Source of the DNA: Phaffia rhodozyma
Taxonomy: Eukaryota > Basidiomycota > Tremellomycetes > Cystofilobasidiales > Mrakiaceae
Reading direction: 5' to 3'
Length of the DNA: 64,000 bases
NCBI GenBank assembly: GCA_014706385.1
Contig: JACGZH010000010.1
Coordinates: forward strand, 124,001 to 188,000
Shown here: positions 49,414 through 62,600 of the stretch, piece by piece
Position numbering within the stretch: position 1 is the first letter of the stretch
Layout: every line of letters begins with the position of its first letter
The notes under the pieces: model-generated
Database searches by the model: none
What the model saw: the letters and a program-made list of their open reading frames with translations, nothing else
What the model was told of the DNA's origin: nothing
Position numbers and translations under genes: made by a program

Positions 49414-49831
49414 AACTATAGTTCTTCATAAAACTCTATAGGTTTTTTCTGAGAATTCTACTAATGTTCTGTGAAGAGGTTACGGTGATTGTAACCAACG
49501 ACAAGTGACTGCGGGGCAACACACTCACAACGCCTCCCAATGCAAGACACTTACTTAAAAGCAGAGGAGCATACATACATACGCATAAACATACGTATAT
49601 GCATACGATTGAGACCAAGTCGGATGTATTTTTTGACTGTTGTATAGGTATCTTGTTCTGCTATCATAACCTCTTGTTGTTGTTCTCCGTATTCTGTACA
49701 ACAACAAAGGGTTTGACGTTGCTCTCCTGTGTAAATGGAAGGACTAAGATTAGATCGAGAGCGAACATAACCCTAGAATATTATAGAACTCGATATATGA
49801 CCTTCGATAAACGTCACCTCACACGTTCAGC
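49414..49831. other. Divergent promoter region
   Basis: Sequence between the divergent membrane protein and AN1 zinc-finger genes. It contains a short ATACATAC/ATACGTAT-rich stretch near 49570-49605. No gene is seen. Confidence 0.5.
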
Positions 49832-50986
49832 ATGGATCTCGCACCTATCGGAGCTCATTGCAAGCATTGTCAAACATTGGATTTTCTACCTATAGCTTGT
49901 CCTGGATGTGCTCAGGTACGGGTATCCGTTTCAAACCTTGCTATTCTCTTCCTGACGACAGAAGTAACGGCTGAATCTTGTCCTGAGGACTTTAGGTATT
50001 TTGCAGACATCATATTTCTTTCACCACTCATTCATGTACTCGATCGGACAATGGAGTTCATCTCGCTGACCTCAAACGAGCGAGAATAGTGGAGAAATGT
50101 ATGGTCGATGAGTGTGAGGATCCGCGGATGAGAACTTGGAATGTATCAGATGAAGCTGACCAGGGTGAAGGGACGGATGTGCTTTGTGAAGGATGCAAGC
50201 AGGCACTCTGTCTATCGTTAGTCGCTCTTTTGATTTGTTTCTGTCTTCAAACCAATCTATACAGCGTTTGACTCTCGCTGTAATCTCGACTCTAGCCATC
50301 GGAGCTCATCAGCACATGCATGCGCTCCACCTTTAAGCAAAGCTGAGATTGACAAAGCTCAGACTAGGTCTCTTATTCAAGCCTCCTTCTCTCCAATTTC
50401 GACATCCTTAAGCACGAAGTCGACATCTGCTCGCAAAAAGGTTTCGCCAGCTTTAGAACTTATGAAGCTGAAACAGACAGCCAAGCCAGGAAGAACAGAA
50501 ATCAGAGATAGAGCAAAAAGATGGCATTTGAAGGTCGGTATAGACTTAGGAGGACTTGATGTCAGAGGCGTGAAGAGGGATGGATTATATTACGAAAGAG
50601 TGCGTCTCACTCTGTTCTCAATTGTTAGTTTAGTCCAAACTTCTAATCTCGAGGAGTCTCTGCACTCGAACATCGCCAGGACACGACAATTGGGCAGATC
50701 GTTCAGACACTCGTCAACAAACATTCGATTGTATACAACCCCCTTGCTGGAAGTCCAGAGACAGTGAGTGTCATTGTAGAGTTGATTTGATACTTAGTTC
50801 CATCCTGACCACAGACTCCTTTTCACTCATTCGGCATAGTATATTTACTTGTTGTATATTCCGCTTGATTTCTCGAGCCCAGTAAAGATATTAGAATCTC
50901 GAGAACGGATCGATGAGGCGGTGGAGGACGGGTCTGAAGTTGTACTCGTCAAGGGAACAAGATGGAAGAATTTTAGTGGTAGATAA
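49832..50986 (+). CDS. CUZ1: AN1-type zinc-finger protein, CUZ1-like
   Basis: Cytosolic stress protein of the Cuz1/ZFAND1 group, which links Cdc48 and the proteasome. Five exons: 49832-49915, 49996-50216, 50296-50599, 50680-50763 and 50840-50986; 279 aa (yeast Cuz1 is 274). The first AN1 finger reads CKHCQTLDFLPIACPGCAQ, then VFCRHH and HSC. A second AN1-like finger has CMVDEC, CEGCKQALCLSH and HAC. A basic linker precedes a ubiquitin-like C-terminal part (TTIGQIVQTLVNKHSIVYNP, then YIYLLYIPLDF). The length and the order of two AN1 fingers then a UBL match the family. Confidence 0.86.
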
Positions 50987-51215
50987 TGAATATTTATGCA
51001 AACAACCAGGAAAACGGCTCATTTTGGGTTGACAGCTGGTTCAGAAAGAATATCGAGATCTTCTCGAGTTCTACTGTTATGTTTCCTTACTGGCTGATAC
51101 TCACGCGATGACGTCGGTGAGGTTAAATTATCCTGATTCTAGATAGGTCGTTATCTCTTTCTTCTCTTCTTGTTTCGTACACTCATCCATCACCATCTTT
51201 CGCACTCTCCATACA

Positions 51216-52023
51216 ATGCCTCTTTTTAATCCGTCCCCACTTGCAGCTCTGAGACAATCGAACCCATCTCTAACTGATGCCTTGTTCCCCAGCTCGAGTC
51301 TCGCTCCTGAGGAAGAACTTCCTATTCACTTACAGATCTCATTTAGAAATGAGGTTGTCGCGTACGGGAACAAGTTCGAATCAAGTGTTGTGCAGGAACC
51401 ACCTACTCATGTCGAGTTTATGGGAGAACCTGACAAGCTATACACGCTCGTGATGCAGGATCCAGGTTTGTGGGCATCTATTCGTTTCAAGAGGATGTTT
51501 GACGTACAAAGATCTGACGAACGGCTATGCCCGCCATCTCGCGCAGACGCTCCTTCCCCAACATCCCCTACTTCACGATCTTTTCTACACTGGATCAAAC
51601 CTAATTTGAAGACAATCGATCCAGAGATTCTCTTGCAACTTGCTCAATCAGGAGAGGATGATCCTAGCACAACAACTTCTTGTGTAGAAGTTCCTAAGGA
51701 TGACCTGATGCCTTGGCTTGCACCCGCTCCTGGCAAAGGAACTGGTATCCATCGATATGGTGAGCCTTGTTCTCTTTATCCCTGCTTTCTTTAATACTGA
51801 ATATTCAGAAAGTGAAAGTCTGATATCATACCCGACCCTTCTGCCAGTTTTCATTCTTTTGGAGCAGCCTTCCAATGAAGTCTCCTGCTTCCCCAGCGAT
51901 CATCCCTTGCGAAACTCAAAGCCTGAAGGCAGACGAAACTTTGATATTGAGAAGTTTGTCGCTCAATCCCTAAAGGGAGGCAGGCTCGTCGGGATTAATT
52001 GGTTCAGCGTCGTTATAGAATAA
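51216..52023 (+). CDS. Phosphatidylethanolamine-binding protein (PEBP) family
   Basis: PEBP-fold protein; fungal relatives include the carboxypeptidase Y inhibitor Tfs1. Three exons: 51216-51465, 51547-51759 and 51848-52023; 212 aa. The ligand-site motif DPDAP (82-86) is made by splicing out 51466-51546; HW follows at 98-99 (SFLHWI), then APAPGKGTGIHRYVFILLEQ and a C-terminal NFDIEKFVAQ segment. The first intron is 81 nt with no stop, so the unspliced frame stays open and would insert 27 residues into the motif. There is no signal peptide, so a cytosolic site is likely. Confidence 0.88.
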
Positions 52024-52474
52024 TTTTGGAGGAGATCTCTAGTTGTTTATTTCCCCTCGAATTTTTCTCATTCAAACTACCCTCCCCGTACAATTTGTTG
52101 CTGTCCCTTTCTTGCTAAAGCTCAGACCTCAGTACGGTCGCTTTTCGTTCAAATCCTCTCAACGATTGATATTTGACTTCCGTCAGTATTCTTGATGAAC
52201 ACTTTGTCAATGTATCCAGTTGAGAGCTCCTTTGGACATCACTATAATGTCTTATCTACTCTTATCAGGGTTACGCGAAACTCAAAGCAGTGCTGTAACC
52301 ACAGTCACGCCCTATAGTTTTTCGACTTAATCTTTTGGAAACTTCATTTCTTCAATCCAGTTCAACCCGTCCAGCATCACCCTTGGGCTTTCGGGGTTTC
52401 TGACTCTTACAGGACCTCCTCATCTGATTGGCGACGATCAAGCAACACAAACGAAACTAAATCAAACCTCCTCA
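52024..52474. other. Intergenic, PEBP gene to URB1
   Basis: 451 bp, pyrimidine-rich, holding the PEBP 3' flank and URB1 promoter. No gene or repeat is recognised. Confidence 0.55.
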
Positions 52475-55400
52475 ATGGCTCACAATTTGAAGAGGAAAAG
52501 ACCTGGGGCAACTGCTCCTGTCGTCACAGAGGCGCCAGCTATGAAGTTCTCCAACGCTTCCGAGTTTAGAGACGCTCTTAGAGATGCGTCTTCCCCAGAA
52601 GCGACCAAAGACAGTATGTAGCTTTTTCTAGGCGTATACAACTTGCATATATTTGATCCTCTGGACGGTTTTCAATGACGTCTGTTTTGTTTACTCTCGG
52701 TTCTGTTCATCACTGTAGTTCTGTACGGCTTCCGAAATCAAATTACCGTTCGGTATGACGAGGTTGTCACTGCTACAGATTCTAGAGTGAAGCTAGCTCA
52801 CGAGTATCTCGAAAAGAGCCCTGGAGCACCTGAGGTTTTCGGCGCTTGGGACTTGGCTATTTCCGTAAGCCCTTCCTCTTGATGAACTGTGTATTTCATG
52901 CATTAGATACTCACGGCGAGCATCCACATCTTTTGCTTTCAGACAAACACCCCTCTCCTTCTTCCTCTCCCGCTCTCGACTTTGACCGCCATAATTGCAC
53001 TTCTATCTCCGTTATCGTTCTTCCATTCAGCCTTGACTCCTATCCTGAACAAAATTTTGTCTAGCACGATCATGAGAGCGATTGCTCAATATACTGCTGG
53101 CACTAGAGCCGATCTCATCATCACCGCCCTTCGAGCCTTAGGAGAGACTGTCAAGGTCGCCGACCGATGGGCCGCGAAAGTCTGGGAAGCCTTGGCCAAT
53201 GCAGGAGGAATCAACTCCAAAGTTTGGGGGAAACTCCTCGGGATGAAGAGGAAAGCTCCTCTGGTAGAACACGGGAGAAGTCTGCCTGGCGGAGCGGGTG
53301 CCAGTAACCCTTTGGTCAAACCAGACATCCGAACGCTTTCCATCAACTTCCTCCTTTCTTGTCTAGTATCTTCTCACTTGCCCACCAAGCTCGCTATCCT
53401 TAATCAGAGTTCGGTCATACACTCGATGTTCAAACCAATCGCGGAAGATCACCCCCTGGTCGTTCAGCGTCTCTTACAGGGTTGGTGGGAGGTCTGGTTT
53501 TTAGAAAAGAGAATCTCGAGGGGAACCAAGGCGTCTGCCTTTGGGGTCGATGTTGTAGGAGAAATTTTAAAGCTCTACGAAACTTCTCCCTCTCCTCCTT
53601 CGGTCAACGGCGAACAGAACTACTCTTCCCGGTATCTGGCTCATCACTTCTTGATTTCAATCTTGACGCTTCCAGGTGCCGGGCTTTGTTTCAAGGACAA
53701 AGGATGGTACCCTCGGAACTTCAACATGGATGCTACCTTGGACGATTTCGAAGAGGCCGGTGGCGAAAGGAGAAACGGAGGTGGAGTTCACAACAAGGCG
53801 ATCAAGGAGATCTTGCGAGTTGCTGGTGGATTGGGCTTAGTTGGGGAGGATAGCGAAGCTGAAGAGTTGGTTAGAAGGATTCTGACTAGTTGTCCGGAGT
53901 TGGTTGCTGGGTTAGTCGTGTCCTTTCATATCTGTGTCCCATGGTATGGCAGTGAGACTGATCGCTTCATCTTCTGTGAAATATAAGCTACTGGTCTGGC
54001 TCTGGTATTACCTTGGATCCCCGACTATCTTCCAAATATTTGATCTCAAGCGCCCATCTATCGACCATCATCTCTCTTCCTATCCCTGTGGAGACATTCC
54101 TCGCGCCAGTGTCTTCTTCATCCACTCCATCTACTTCTGCCAGCACTCAGCCTCCCTACCGATCTATTCCTCCTCCCCTCAACTCTATAGTCGAGAATAT
54201 TCTCCCCTCTATTTTCCCCAAACAATTCTCCGCCAAAGGTCTTGTCTCTTCTCACCCGCTTGTTCAACAAACTACCGTGGTGACTCTCTCTAGATGTCTT
54301 ACTAAACTTCAGAACGTTTTCAATGTCTTCAAGGAGATTGAGGCTTCTTTAGAAGAGGGTGTCAACGGCTTGTGGACTGCTCGAAGGAAGGAGCTCGAGA
54401 GAGAAATCAGAAAGAGAGTTCCGGATGTGGCTACTGTTGTAGGTTGTGCTGTAGCCGCCACTCGAACGAGCGGTGAAGCTCAGGGATCCGAAGAGTCTAC
54501 TCGAGCATCTATCTTGACAGAAGCTATTCTAAGATTGCTCAGTCTTTATCAGATTACACTACCTGGGTTGATTGCTGAGGGAAAATTCGATGTAGGGAAA
54601 CTTCTTGTCTCTGGGGATGGTGGAAAGGGTAAAGGAAAGGGTGAAGGTGAGGGTGACGACGACAAGGAGATCGAGGGTTGGGGATTTGCGAGAAGTGAAG
54701 TTTTTGGGGTCGAGGCATTAAGTCAGTTGCATGTGCTAAGATTGCTTAGAGAAGGAGGAGATCTAGCATGGGGTAGCAAGGCTGGTATGTTCGTCTTCTT
54801 CAAGATATGTCTGGTTCGATTTCACCTTGCTCAACCTCCCTCCCACTACAGGTTCCTCTCCACACACATACATCTACCACCTTCTTGCTCTATACCTCTC
54901 GACTCCACACAAAACAACCCGGGCATACACCTCGATACTGATCACTCGACTATTGTCCTCGTCTGTTCTCTTCGAGCACGATCCCTCAGAAGTCGAAGTC
55001 TGGCTGAAAGCTATGCAAGGCGTCTCTCGATCGGCATCTTTAAATCCTACCAGTCTGTCCGAGGCGCAAGCAACTCTTCTTACTTTCTTGGATGATTCGA
55101 TTCGTCGATGTCTCAAAACGCCCTACAAATACATCGAGGACTCGTTGGAGTTCATTCATGTTCCTATGGCGGACAGAAACCAACCCCCCAAAGATAGGAA
55201 GCTGTCCGAGGCACCCTCACCGCTGTTCATGACTGTACTGGAGCAGCTCAAAGCAAAGATAAATGTTAAGATTCTATCTAGCTCAGAGGCGGTCATCATA
55301 GGTGGTTATATCAGACGGCTCGCGTTCTTGATGATCGGAAAGCAGGGTGATTTGGATTGGTCTAACGAGACCTCTTACAGACTAGATACTTGTTTGAGAG

Positions 55401-58400
55401 ATTTAGAAGGAGAGGAAAAGAATGCCGAGGTTGGATTGCTCAAGAAGCAATTGACGTTTTTGAGCACTGCCGGAATCTTCCATTACATAGCCGAGCAACA
55501 GGAGCAGAAGAAGCTGAGCACAGAAGCTAGTGAGTTGTGTTATTTTGCATCACTTAGTTAAGAAACTTCATTAATCATGACTTTCTTCCATTAATAGTCT
55601 TTGCCACACATCCCATGAACTTGGATCCCTTCCATGGCAACATATGGTCTAATCTTCCGCCCCAAGCTGCGCTCCCTGCGGGTACCACCTTCCCCGTTGT
55701 GTTCCTGCATCTTCCGTTCGACCTTCTTTCCGATCCTGCCAAGACAGCTCGAGCGCTTCGATTCCTTCCATCACACGCTTCTGTTCCATTAATTCGTAGA
55801 GCCTGTCGATTAGTTCTTCACCGAGTCAAAGGAGTCCTCCGATCCCCAGATAACGACCCTAAGGCGGTTGTCGTTTCTGAAAGAATGGGTATCGCTCTCG
55901 CAGGCTGCGTGAACATCCTCAAACACCTTTTATCAAAATGTGATAGGAACGACAAGACAGCTTACGATGCGCTCAAGCTGGAGGTTATCACCGACGAGGC
56001 AATGAAGGAGCTGTTTGTATCTGGATTCTTGCCCGGTACCACTCGACAAGCGCTTGCCATCCTCATTGCTTCTTCCCTCAATCCTGCGTCTGAGGCGGAT
56101 AGAAAAATCGCCTCCTCCTACCTAGGTTGGGCTACGTTGCTATTAAACTCTAGTGAAGACATTAGAAACAAGTGGTCTGTCGCTACTGCTCCTTGGATCC
56201 GATTTTTAGAGGCTGATGCCCTTGTGGCCATTGCCGATCGGATTCTTGGTACCATCAAAAGTAGCGGTAAACTTAACCCCGAGTCTGCCTTACTCCTCAA
56301 TGTTATTTTCACTGCTCTCAAGCGATATCCGCCTTCAGCGACGGTTCATGCTATGGCTCAACGAAGCCTTCCTATTCTGCTTCCTCTCGGATTGGTCGAT
56401 TCAGTTGCAGTTCTCTTGAAGACGTCGCTACTCCCCGGATTTGAAGTTGCTAGTGCCAACGATTCTATGTCTATCCGGGATTATGCCCTGGCCGTTGATG
56501 CGGCTGCACCTCAATCCTTCTCAGCTTTAGAGACGTCGGCTTCAAGAATTCCCATGGATCTCAAGTTGTTCGTCGGAGGCATTTCGAGCGAGAAGGCCGA
56601 ACTGATCACTCCTTTGCTCTACCAGGCGGGCTCAGCTCGAGAAGGATTTTCCGCCTGGCTTGCTCAAAATCTCAAAGCGCTTCCAGCTCTTTCTCTTCCC
56701 GTTCTTGCTGCTCCGATTGCGGCCTTCTTGGATATATCATCAGCCGAGGAGAACTATACATCCTTTGCCGGCTGGAAAGCGTGTGAGGAGAGTCTTCCTC
56801 GGCTGATCTCTACGTTCTTGGTTATCTCTTCCTTCGCTGGAGCGGCCATCTCTGCTAATAGTCGACTCGCTCTCACAGAGTGTATCTACTTGCTCGCAGC
56901 TTGCAGCAAAGAAGCTCAACCCGCGGTCGCCGCCACCTTCTCTTCCATGCTCAATAACCCGGCTTCATTCACCTCATCCGTGTGTGAGCTAATAGTTCGG
57001 TTTGCGAAGCTTCGTCTCCCTCACCTCGAGTCTATCGTCGCTGCATATATCGATTCTGGCTTTGAACGACTAGTTCGACAGCTTTCTGGAGATAATGAAC
57101 ATTCTTCTGCCGGATTATCTTTTGTGACTTCCTTCAGTAAGTTCTCGAATCTTCAGAGTCTACCGCCATTGCAATGCTGACAACTCATTGTTCACTGTTG
57201 CCCTTAGCTGAACTTGTTACGCTCCAGCCCAAAGGTAACTCGCTCAAAGGTCATTTGCTTGAGCCCTTCTTTACTGTAGCGCTCCAAGATTGCATGGATA
57301 CCAAAGAGGTTCTTGAACTGGTTCGAGTTTGCACTTCGAGAACTAACATGAAGGTTGGTTTCATCATCCGATCTCGTGTTTCATCAGGATGCGAAGCTTA
57401 CCCCTTGTTCTGTCTCAATCGAATAGCCCGCAATCGTGGTCCGACATCTCCAGATTCTTCTCGCGAATCGATCGTTCAACTCTCTTCACCTTTCTGAAAC
57501 GCCCGCTGAACTCCGAATCGCAGTCATAGCCGTCATCCGAGCACTCTTTGATATGTCTCCTGCCACTTGTTGTCAGCCAGCTCATATCGAGCCTTTGATG
57601 GCTCTCTACCGAGGAACAATGGACCGATCAGATGAGACTATCCTCTCTATCTTCCACTTGTTCGAACGACATCGAAGGGTTTCGGTTGCTTCTCTGCTCA
57701 CCTGCTGGTCCCCTGATGGACCTCTTGCTGCAGGCTCGATCAGACGATCACTTGATATCATTCTTGCTCTGGACCCAAATCGAGTGCTCAAAACGTGTTC
57801 TTCTTTCCCAATGAGGAGAACGTTTGACCTTCAACCTGCTGCATCGCATCCTTCCAAGCAAGTTGACCCGGAGTTGTATGATCCGCTGTACCTGTTGTCG
57901 ATCTTTGCCGTTTTGCTTCACCAGAGCGAACTAGGATCTGGGAATGAATTAACTGGATTGGAATGGGTAGAAATCCTTAGGAGTAACATCCTAGGTCTGG
58001 CCGTTTGTGCCCTATCCTCGAGAATGGACGACATGAGATCATTTGCCTCGTTCTTGATCTCAAAGGCTTGCTCCTACATCCATGTATGTGTTTCGCTGAA
58101 CCTAAAGACTCGTGTTTTCTATGTAGAGGAAATGACTGCTGAACTTGTTATCGTCTCTTGTTTGTCATCATGTCACAAAGACTACTCCATTCCAAGAACA
58201 ATCCCAAATTCTTTACACTCTTCATATCCTTCAGCATTCTTCCCGAGCCCCTGAACTTGAAAACCGAATTCCCCATCGATCACCTCCTTTGATCAGTCTG
58301 TTCTTTGCGCATACTTTGAGATCGATAGGTAACCCCTCTTCGTTCCTCTACCCGTTGGCCAGTCGGTTTCTCCTCCAAAGATCTCAGTTGGACACAAAGG

Positions 58401-59508
58401 ATGTTCCATTGCTTTACGGAATGCTCTATTCGGGCGACGAAGAATGGAAGCAAGAGAGGACTTGGATCCTTAGGTTTATTAGAGATGGTATGAGATCAGC
58501 TGAGGTGAGCTTCCGTATTGGCTTCTCTTGTTACTAAAATGGCACATGACTCAATGTAACTCACGATCCGATTGTGTCTGTCTATATCTGATTGCTCAGG
58601 ACTGGAGAATCCTTCAACGAAGACGAACATTTTCGCTTCTTGCTTCTCTCTTCCAGTCTACTCACGACATCCCCTCTCGTCGAACGATTCTTGAAGTCTT
58701 TGCCAACATGACTCATAACCCGACCGCTTGTGTTTCCCTTGTCAAGCGAGAAGGTTTCCTTGCCTGGGTACATATCCAACTTGGTTTCACACTCATGCAC
58801 CAGGACATCTTATCATCTCATGCTGCAGGTGCGAATGGTCGGGCGAAAAAGCTAGTTCAGAAGGTCGAAGGTTTAGATGAAGACAACGGAACCACCTTGC
58901 AGATGGAGGAAATTTGGTTAAGATTGCTGGTGAATGTCGTTCAACGAATGGGAGAAGATGACGTCGCTCGAGCAGTTGCCTCATCTTCGTCATCGGAAGA
59001 GCAAAGGAAGCTCCCAAAAGCATCGTGGAGAGGCGAAGTTCTTGCTCTAATCTTCAAGTTGATCGGCTCATCATCTTCACCTCAGGCGCTCTTTGTGGCA
59101 TCTCAGGTCCTTCTTCGGTTGTCACTACTACCTGCAAGTCAGCCATCGAACCCCACAGTTTCTAAGGTGAATAAGGAGCTATTCTCAAAGCTTCATTTGG
59201 TCGAGGCCGGGCTCGCCGGCAAGCCTTCAACTGTTACAGCCAAAGGTGAAGAAGGAGAGCTTTGGACGTCAGAGAAAATTTTGGTTCCTGGCGGTATTAA
59301 ATCGGGCGAGGCCTGGTCTGCAACGGTTGAAGCAATCTGGCGTGTAGCAATGAGCTTGGGTGTGAAAACTGAGCAAAACCCGGATGGCGTGGAGACGGGC
59401 ATTATGGAAAGGTTGAGTGGAAGAGTCATGTGTACTGGAGGCGAGATCGGAAGTTGGATCCGAAGGGAGTGGGTCAGGAGTAAAGTGATCGGACAAAGTC
59501 CAGAGTGA
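52475..59508 (+). CDS. URB1: URB1/NPA1-like ribosome biogenesis protein
   Basis: Large nucleolar scaffold of early pre-60S particles. Ten exons: 52475-52613, 52719-52864, 52943-53910, 53988-54784, 54852-55529, 55598-57136, 57208-57353, 57427-58083, 58181-58504 and 58600-59508; 2100 aa (yeast Urb1 is 1764). The N-terminal Npa1 domain includes MRAIAQYTAGTRADLIITAL, NSKVWGKLLGMKRK, DIRTLSINFLLSCLVSSHLP and DKGWYPRN. The middle is alpha-helical repeat sequence. The C-terminal domain has LLYGMLYSGDEEWKQERTWI, EDWRILQRRRTFSLL and SLVKREGFLAW. A Gly/Lys-rich low-complexity stretch is coded near 54615-54665. The exon 9 start at 58181 was chosen because the preceding frame carries a TGA and the chosen one restores homologous sequence. 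Confidence 0.9.
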
Positions 59509-59653
59509 TGCGTATATTTATGATATTCTCTTTCCGTTCTTAAGTCGATGAGGTGTCTGGTGACGTTATCGAGACGCTTGAGCATGATATTACGAACTGT
59601 CTTGTTGAACACGCACATAGATATCATATAGCAACCTTGACAGAATCAGGATA

Positions 59654-62600
59654 TCAACCAACCACCCTCGATTCTATAAGCTCATCCAAGTTGGACACTT
59701 TCTCGTAGCAAATGCATCCGCACCCGGCAGGGCATTCTTTCTCGTCTGAAATTCGTGAATGATCCGAAGCTAAATCTGATGCAGATGGAGAAGAGAGGAA
59801 GTAGTCTCTAGCACACTGAAGATGGAGAACGTGACCACATCGAAGGCAGGGATGGAGGACTCCTACCAAGATTCCCCATACATGACATGAAAACATGTCA
59901 ATTCCGGAGCTATTTGATTTAGGAAATGGTTATTTCAAGAGGAAGATGCAGGAAGACGTACCATGAGATAAGATGCCACAATAAGCACACGATGTGGGCA
60001 TTTTTTGTAGCTTCTCTGGCTTGAAATTCTTATTTCGCCATTTCAGTATCTTGACTTCTCCGTCTGGTGGAACAAAAGCAAACCCTGTTGAAAGAAGCGC
60101 AAGGAATAAGTAATATATATTCACTTACGTCAGATCAAGAGCACAGATAGGCGGCAGTCTACTTCTTTCAACATGTGATCAGTGAACTCACCAAGCCCAT
60201 CCCCAAATTCAGTTGCTTCAGCACCCTCTAATCGTTTGGAGGGATCGACAGGAACAAGATGATCTATGTGGAATGTAACCTTCAACAATTCTGTTCGATG
60301 GTAGATCAAACCCCAGCGTAGGAGAAGATCGGCATACGCTCTCTGGCAGACGACGGCAAACGATAACCAACGGGATGACAAATGCGATATCGGAGCGGGT
60401 CGGCGGGTGCTAAAATTGTGTGATACATATATTTATAAGGATAGCGTTAGTTATCTCATCAAAAGACTTTTCATGAATCAGCACATGGCCAGAATCAAAG
60501 GGTAAATCAGACACGTACAAGGATGGCTCAAAACGAATTCGGACTCCAACTTTGGGTTTCTCTCTCTCTTTTCTCATTCCTTCTTCTACTCCTTTCAAGG
60601 GAGGGTATGTGCTTACCGAGACCGGATGTCTCAAATCTTCCTTAGAGAAGGCCACCTTTGGCCGTGTGTTGATCCCACTTCCGTTGTGAAGACTTGCAGA
60701 CTGAATCCGCGGTGACGTACTATTAACGCCAGGACTGAGAAACCGGCTTGAATTCCTCTTACAGTCCTTCTCGTTGGAGGTGGATAATTGAGAGAGTTCA
60801 GGAATACTAGATCGATGTGGAGATCTGGATGAGCTCTCTACACTTTCTCTTCTTCCTTCTCCTAATCCTCCAGAAACCATTCCTGATCCGCTCATCTGGA
60901 AGGGGGATGTACCGGATGAATTTGCTACACTACCAGATCCATAGCTGCCAAGCATATTGAATCCGCTATTAAGATTCAGAATTGACCAGCTGGAACTATT
61001 GGTATCTTTGTTTGCAGGGGGCTTAGAAGAGTTCTGTCCTATACAGGGAGAATCGAGTGTTTGACATTGTGGAGATCCTGCACGTTCTCGACCTGTAGGC
61101 GCGTCGGATAAAAGATTCCTAGACAGATATCGAGCAGGTACAGGAGGAGCCGGACGAAATATAGTGAAGTAGTCAGGCGAGGGGGGCTGTGGATCGATCG
61201 ATTTTTCTGCGAGATATACATCTGTAGGAATGGTAGATTAGTCTCGAAATGTTCTCTCTGACTGTCGAAAACATACAATCTCAGAATTATGTGACATACC
61301 TGGTATGGGGGGGATGTATTGGCGCAAGACACATAGCATAGTAGCGAGCATCTGAAAATCTCCATGGGCTGAAAAATGCTTTAGCCTATGACGTGTTGAG
61401 ATTTTGAGGAGAGTCAGGGTCAGAGCAGCTTTCTTGGATTGGAAACATGACTGGGAACCTTTTCTTAAGACAAAAGGGGTGCTAACCAAAGCTCAACTTG
61501 ATCTTGAGTGGCCTGCATACCTAAAAGATCCTCCCGTTGAATGTCATCTCTCGCGAGTTGCGTCCACTTGATCCCATGTACATTTTTATTCTTCCTATAT
61601 TCAGCAAAAGGAGTGAGCAACTCTTCCAGCACCTTCCAGGCAACCTCATGATCTTTTCTTCCGTGAGAGCGTGCAATCGACTTATTCTTCTGACAAAGAA
61701 CATGCGCCGGACGCTTAGACAGCCAATACCGCTCAGCCAGCTTCTTCGAGGAGATCGTCAGGGAGGATGCATCGTGTATTTGGATGGAAAAAAGTTTGCG
61801 CGTTCGAGAGTGAGACCGAGAGGAGGGCTGCATTGGGAGTTCTCGAATCTGAAGGCGATTCTGTGAAGGAAGTCAAAGAAAAGACGTTTGCAGTTAGCAA
61901 GTCAGTTTCTTATTTAAGAATCCTGGACGAATGTTGAATCAGAGTAAGAATGAATCATGAAGTAATTACGTTTCGAGGGCGAGAGGAAGGCAAGCTATCC
62001 AGCATCATTGGCGCTGCCTTACGTCCGTCCTCCGAGTTGATCGTCATCGACAACCGCAGCATGGCTTCGCTCAGATGAGATAGAGGCCGATCAATACCAG
62101 CACCTGACGTAGATGTTGATCGGGCGGAGTACGAAGTCTTCGATTGAGAAGGCGACTTAGAAGCCATTCTGCTTTGGCTTACCAATCGACTTCGAAGCGT
62201 TGGATTGGCTCCAAAGAAGGTGACCAATTCACCTACAGATTCATAAAATAATAGAATGAGCGAACATTTGACAGACTGTACAAAGGAAGACTTACCGTTG
62301 GGCCCAAAAGTAGCTCCACAAGGCCTTTGGAGATCCTGTTTAGAGAGAGATGTCAAAATCGCTACAGAATCGTCGTCATCATCTGATGAATCCGAACTCT
62401 CCTCCCTCAGTTGCATTTCGAGTCTCTTGTCCCTCCTCCTTCCTCTAGTTTCATCCTCCAGATCGTAGCCGAGTAAGAAACTCATGACTTTATACATGCA
62501 ATTTCCTGACGATGTGTCACAAAGCAATTTAACTCGACCTTTGAGCCGGGCTTTATCTTTCGCGGGTATCGTTTCCTTCATTTCGAACGTGTCAATGAAA

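Noticed and set aside
51466..51546. Treating the PEBP first intron as coding sequence
   Set aside because: The segment is open, but keeping it breaks the DPDAP motif, and both splice sites match the local consensus.
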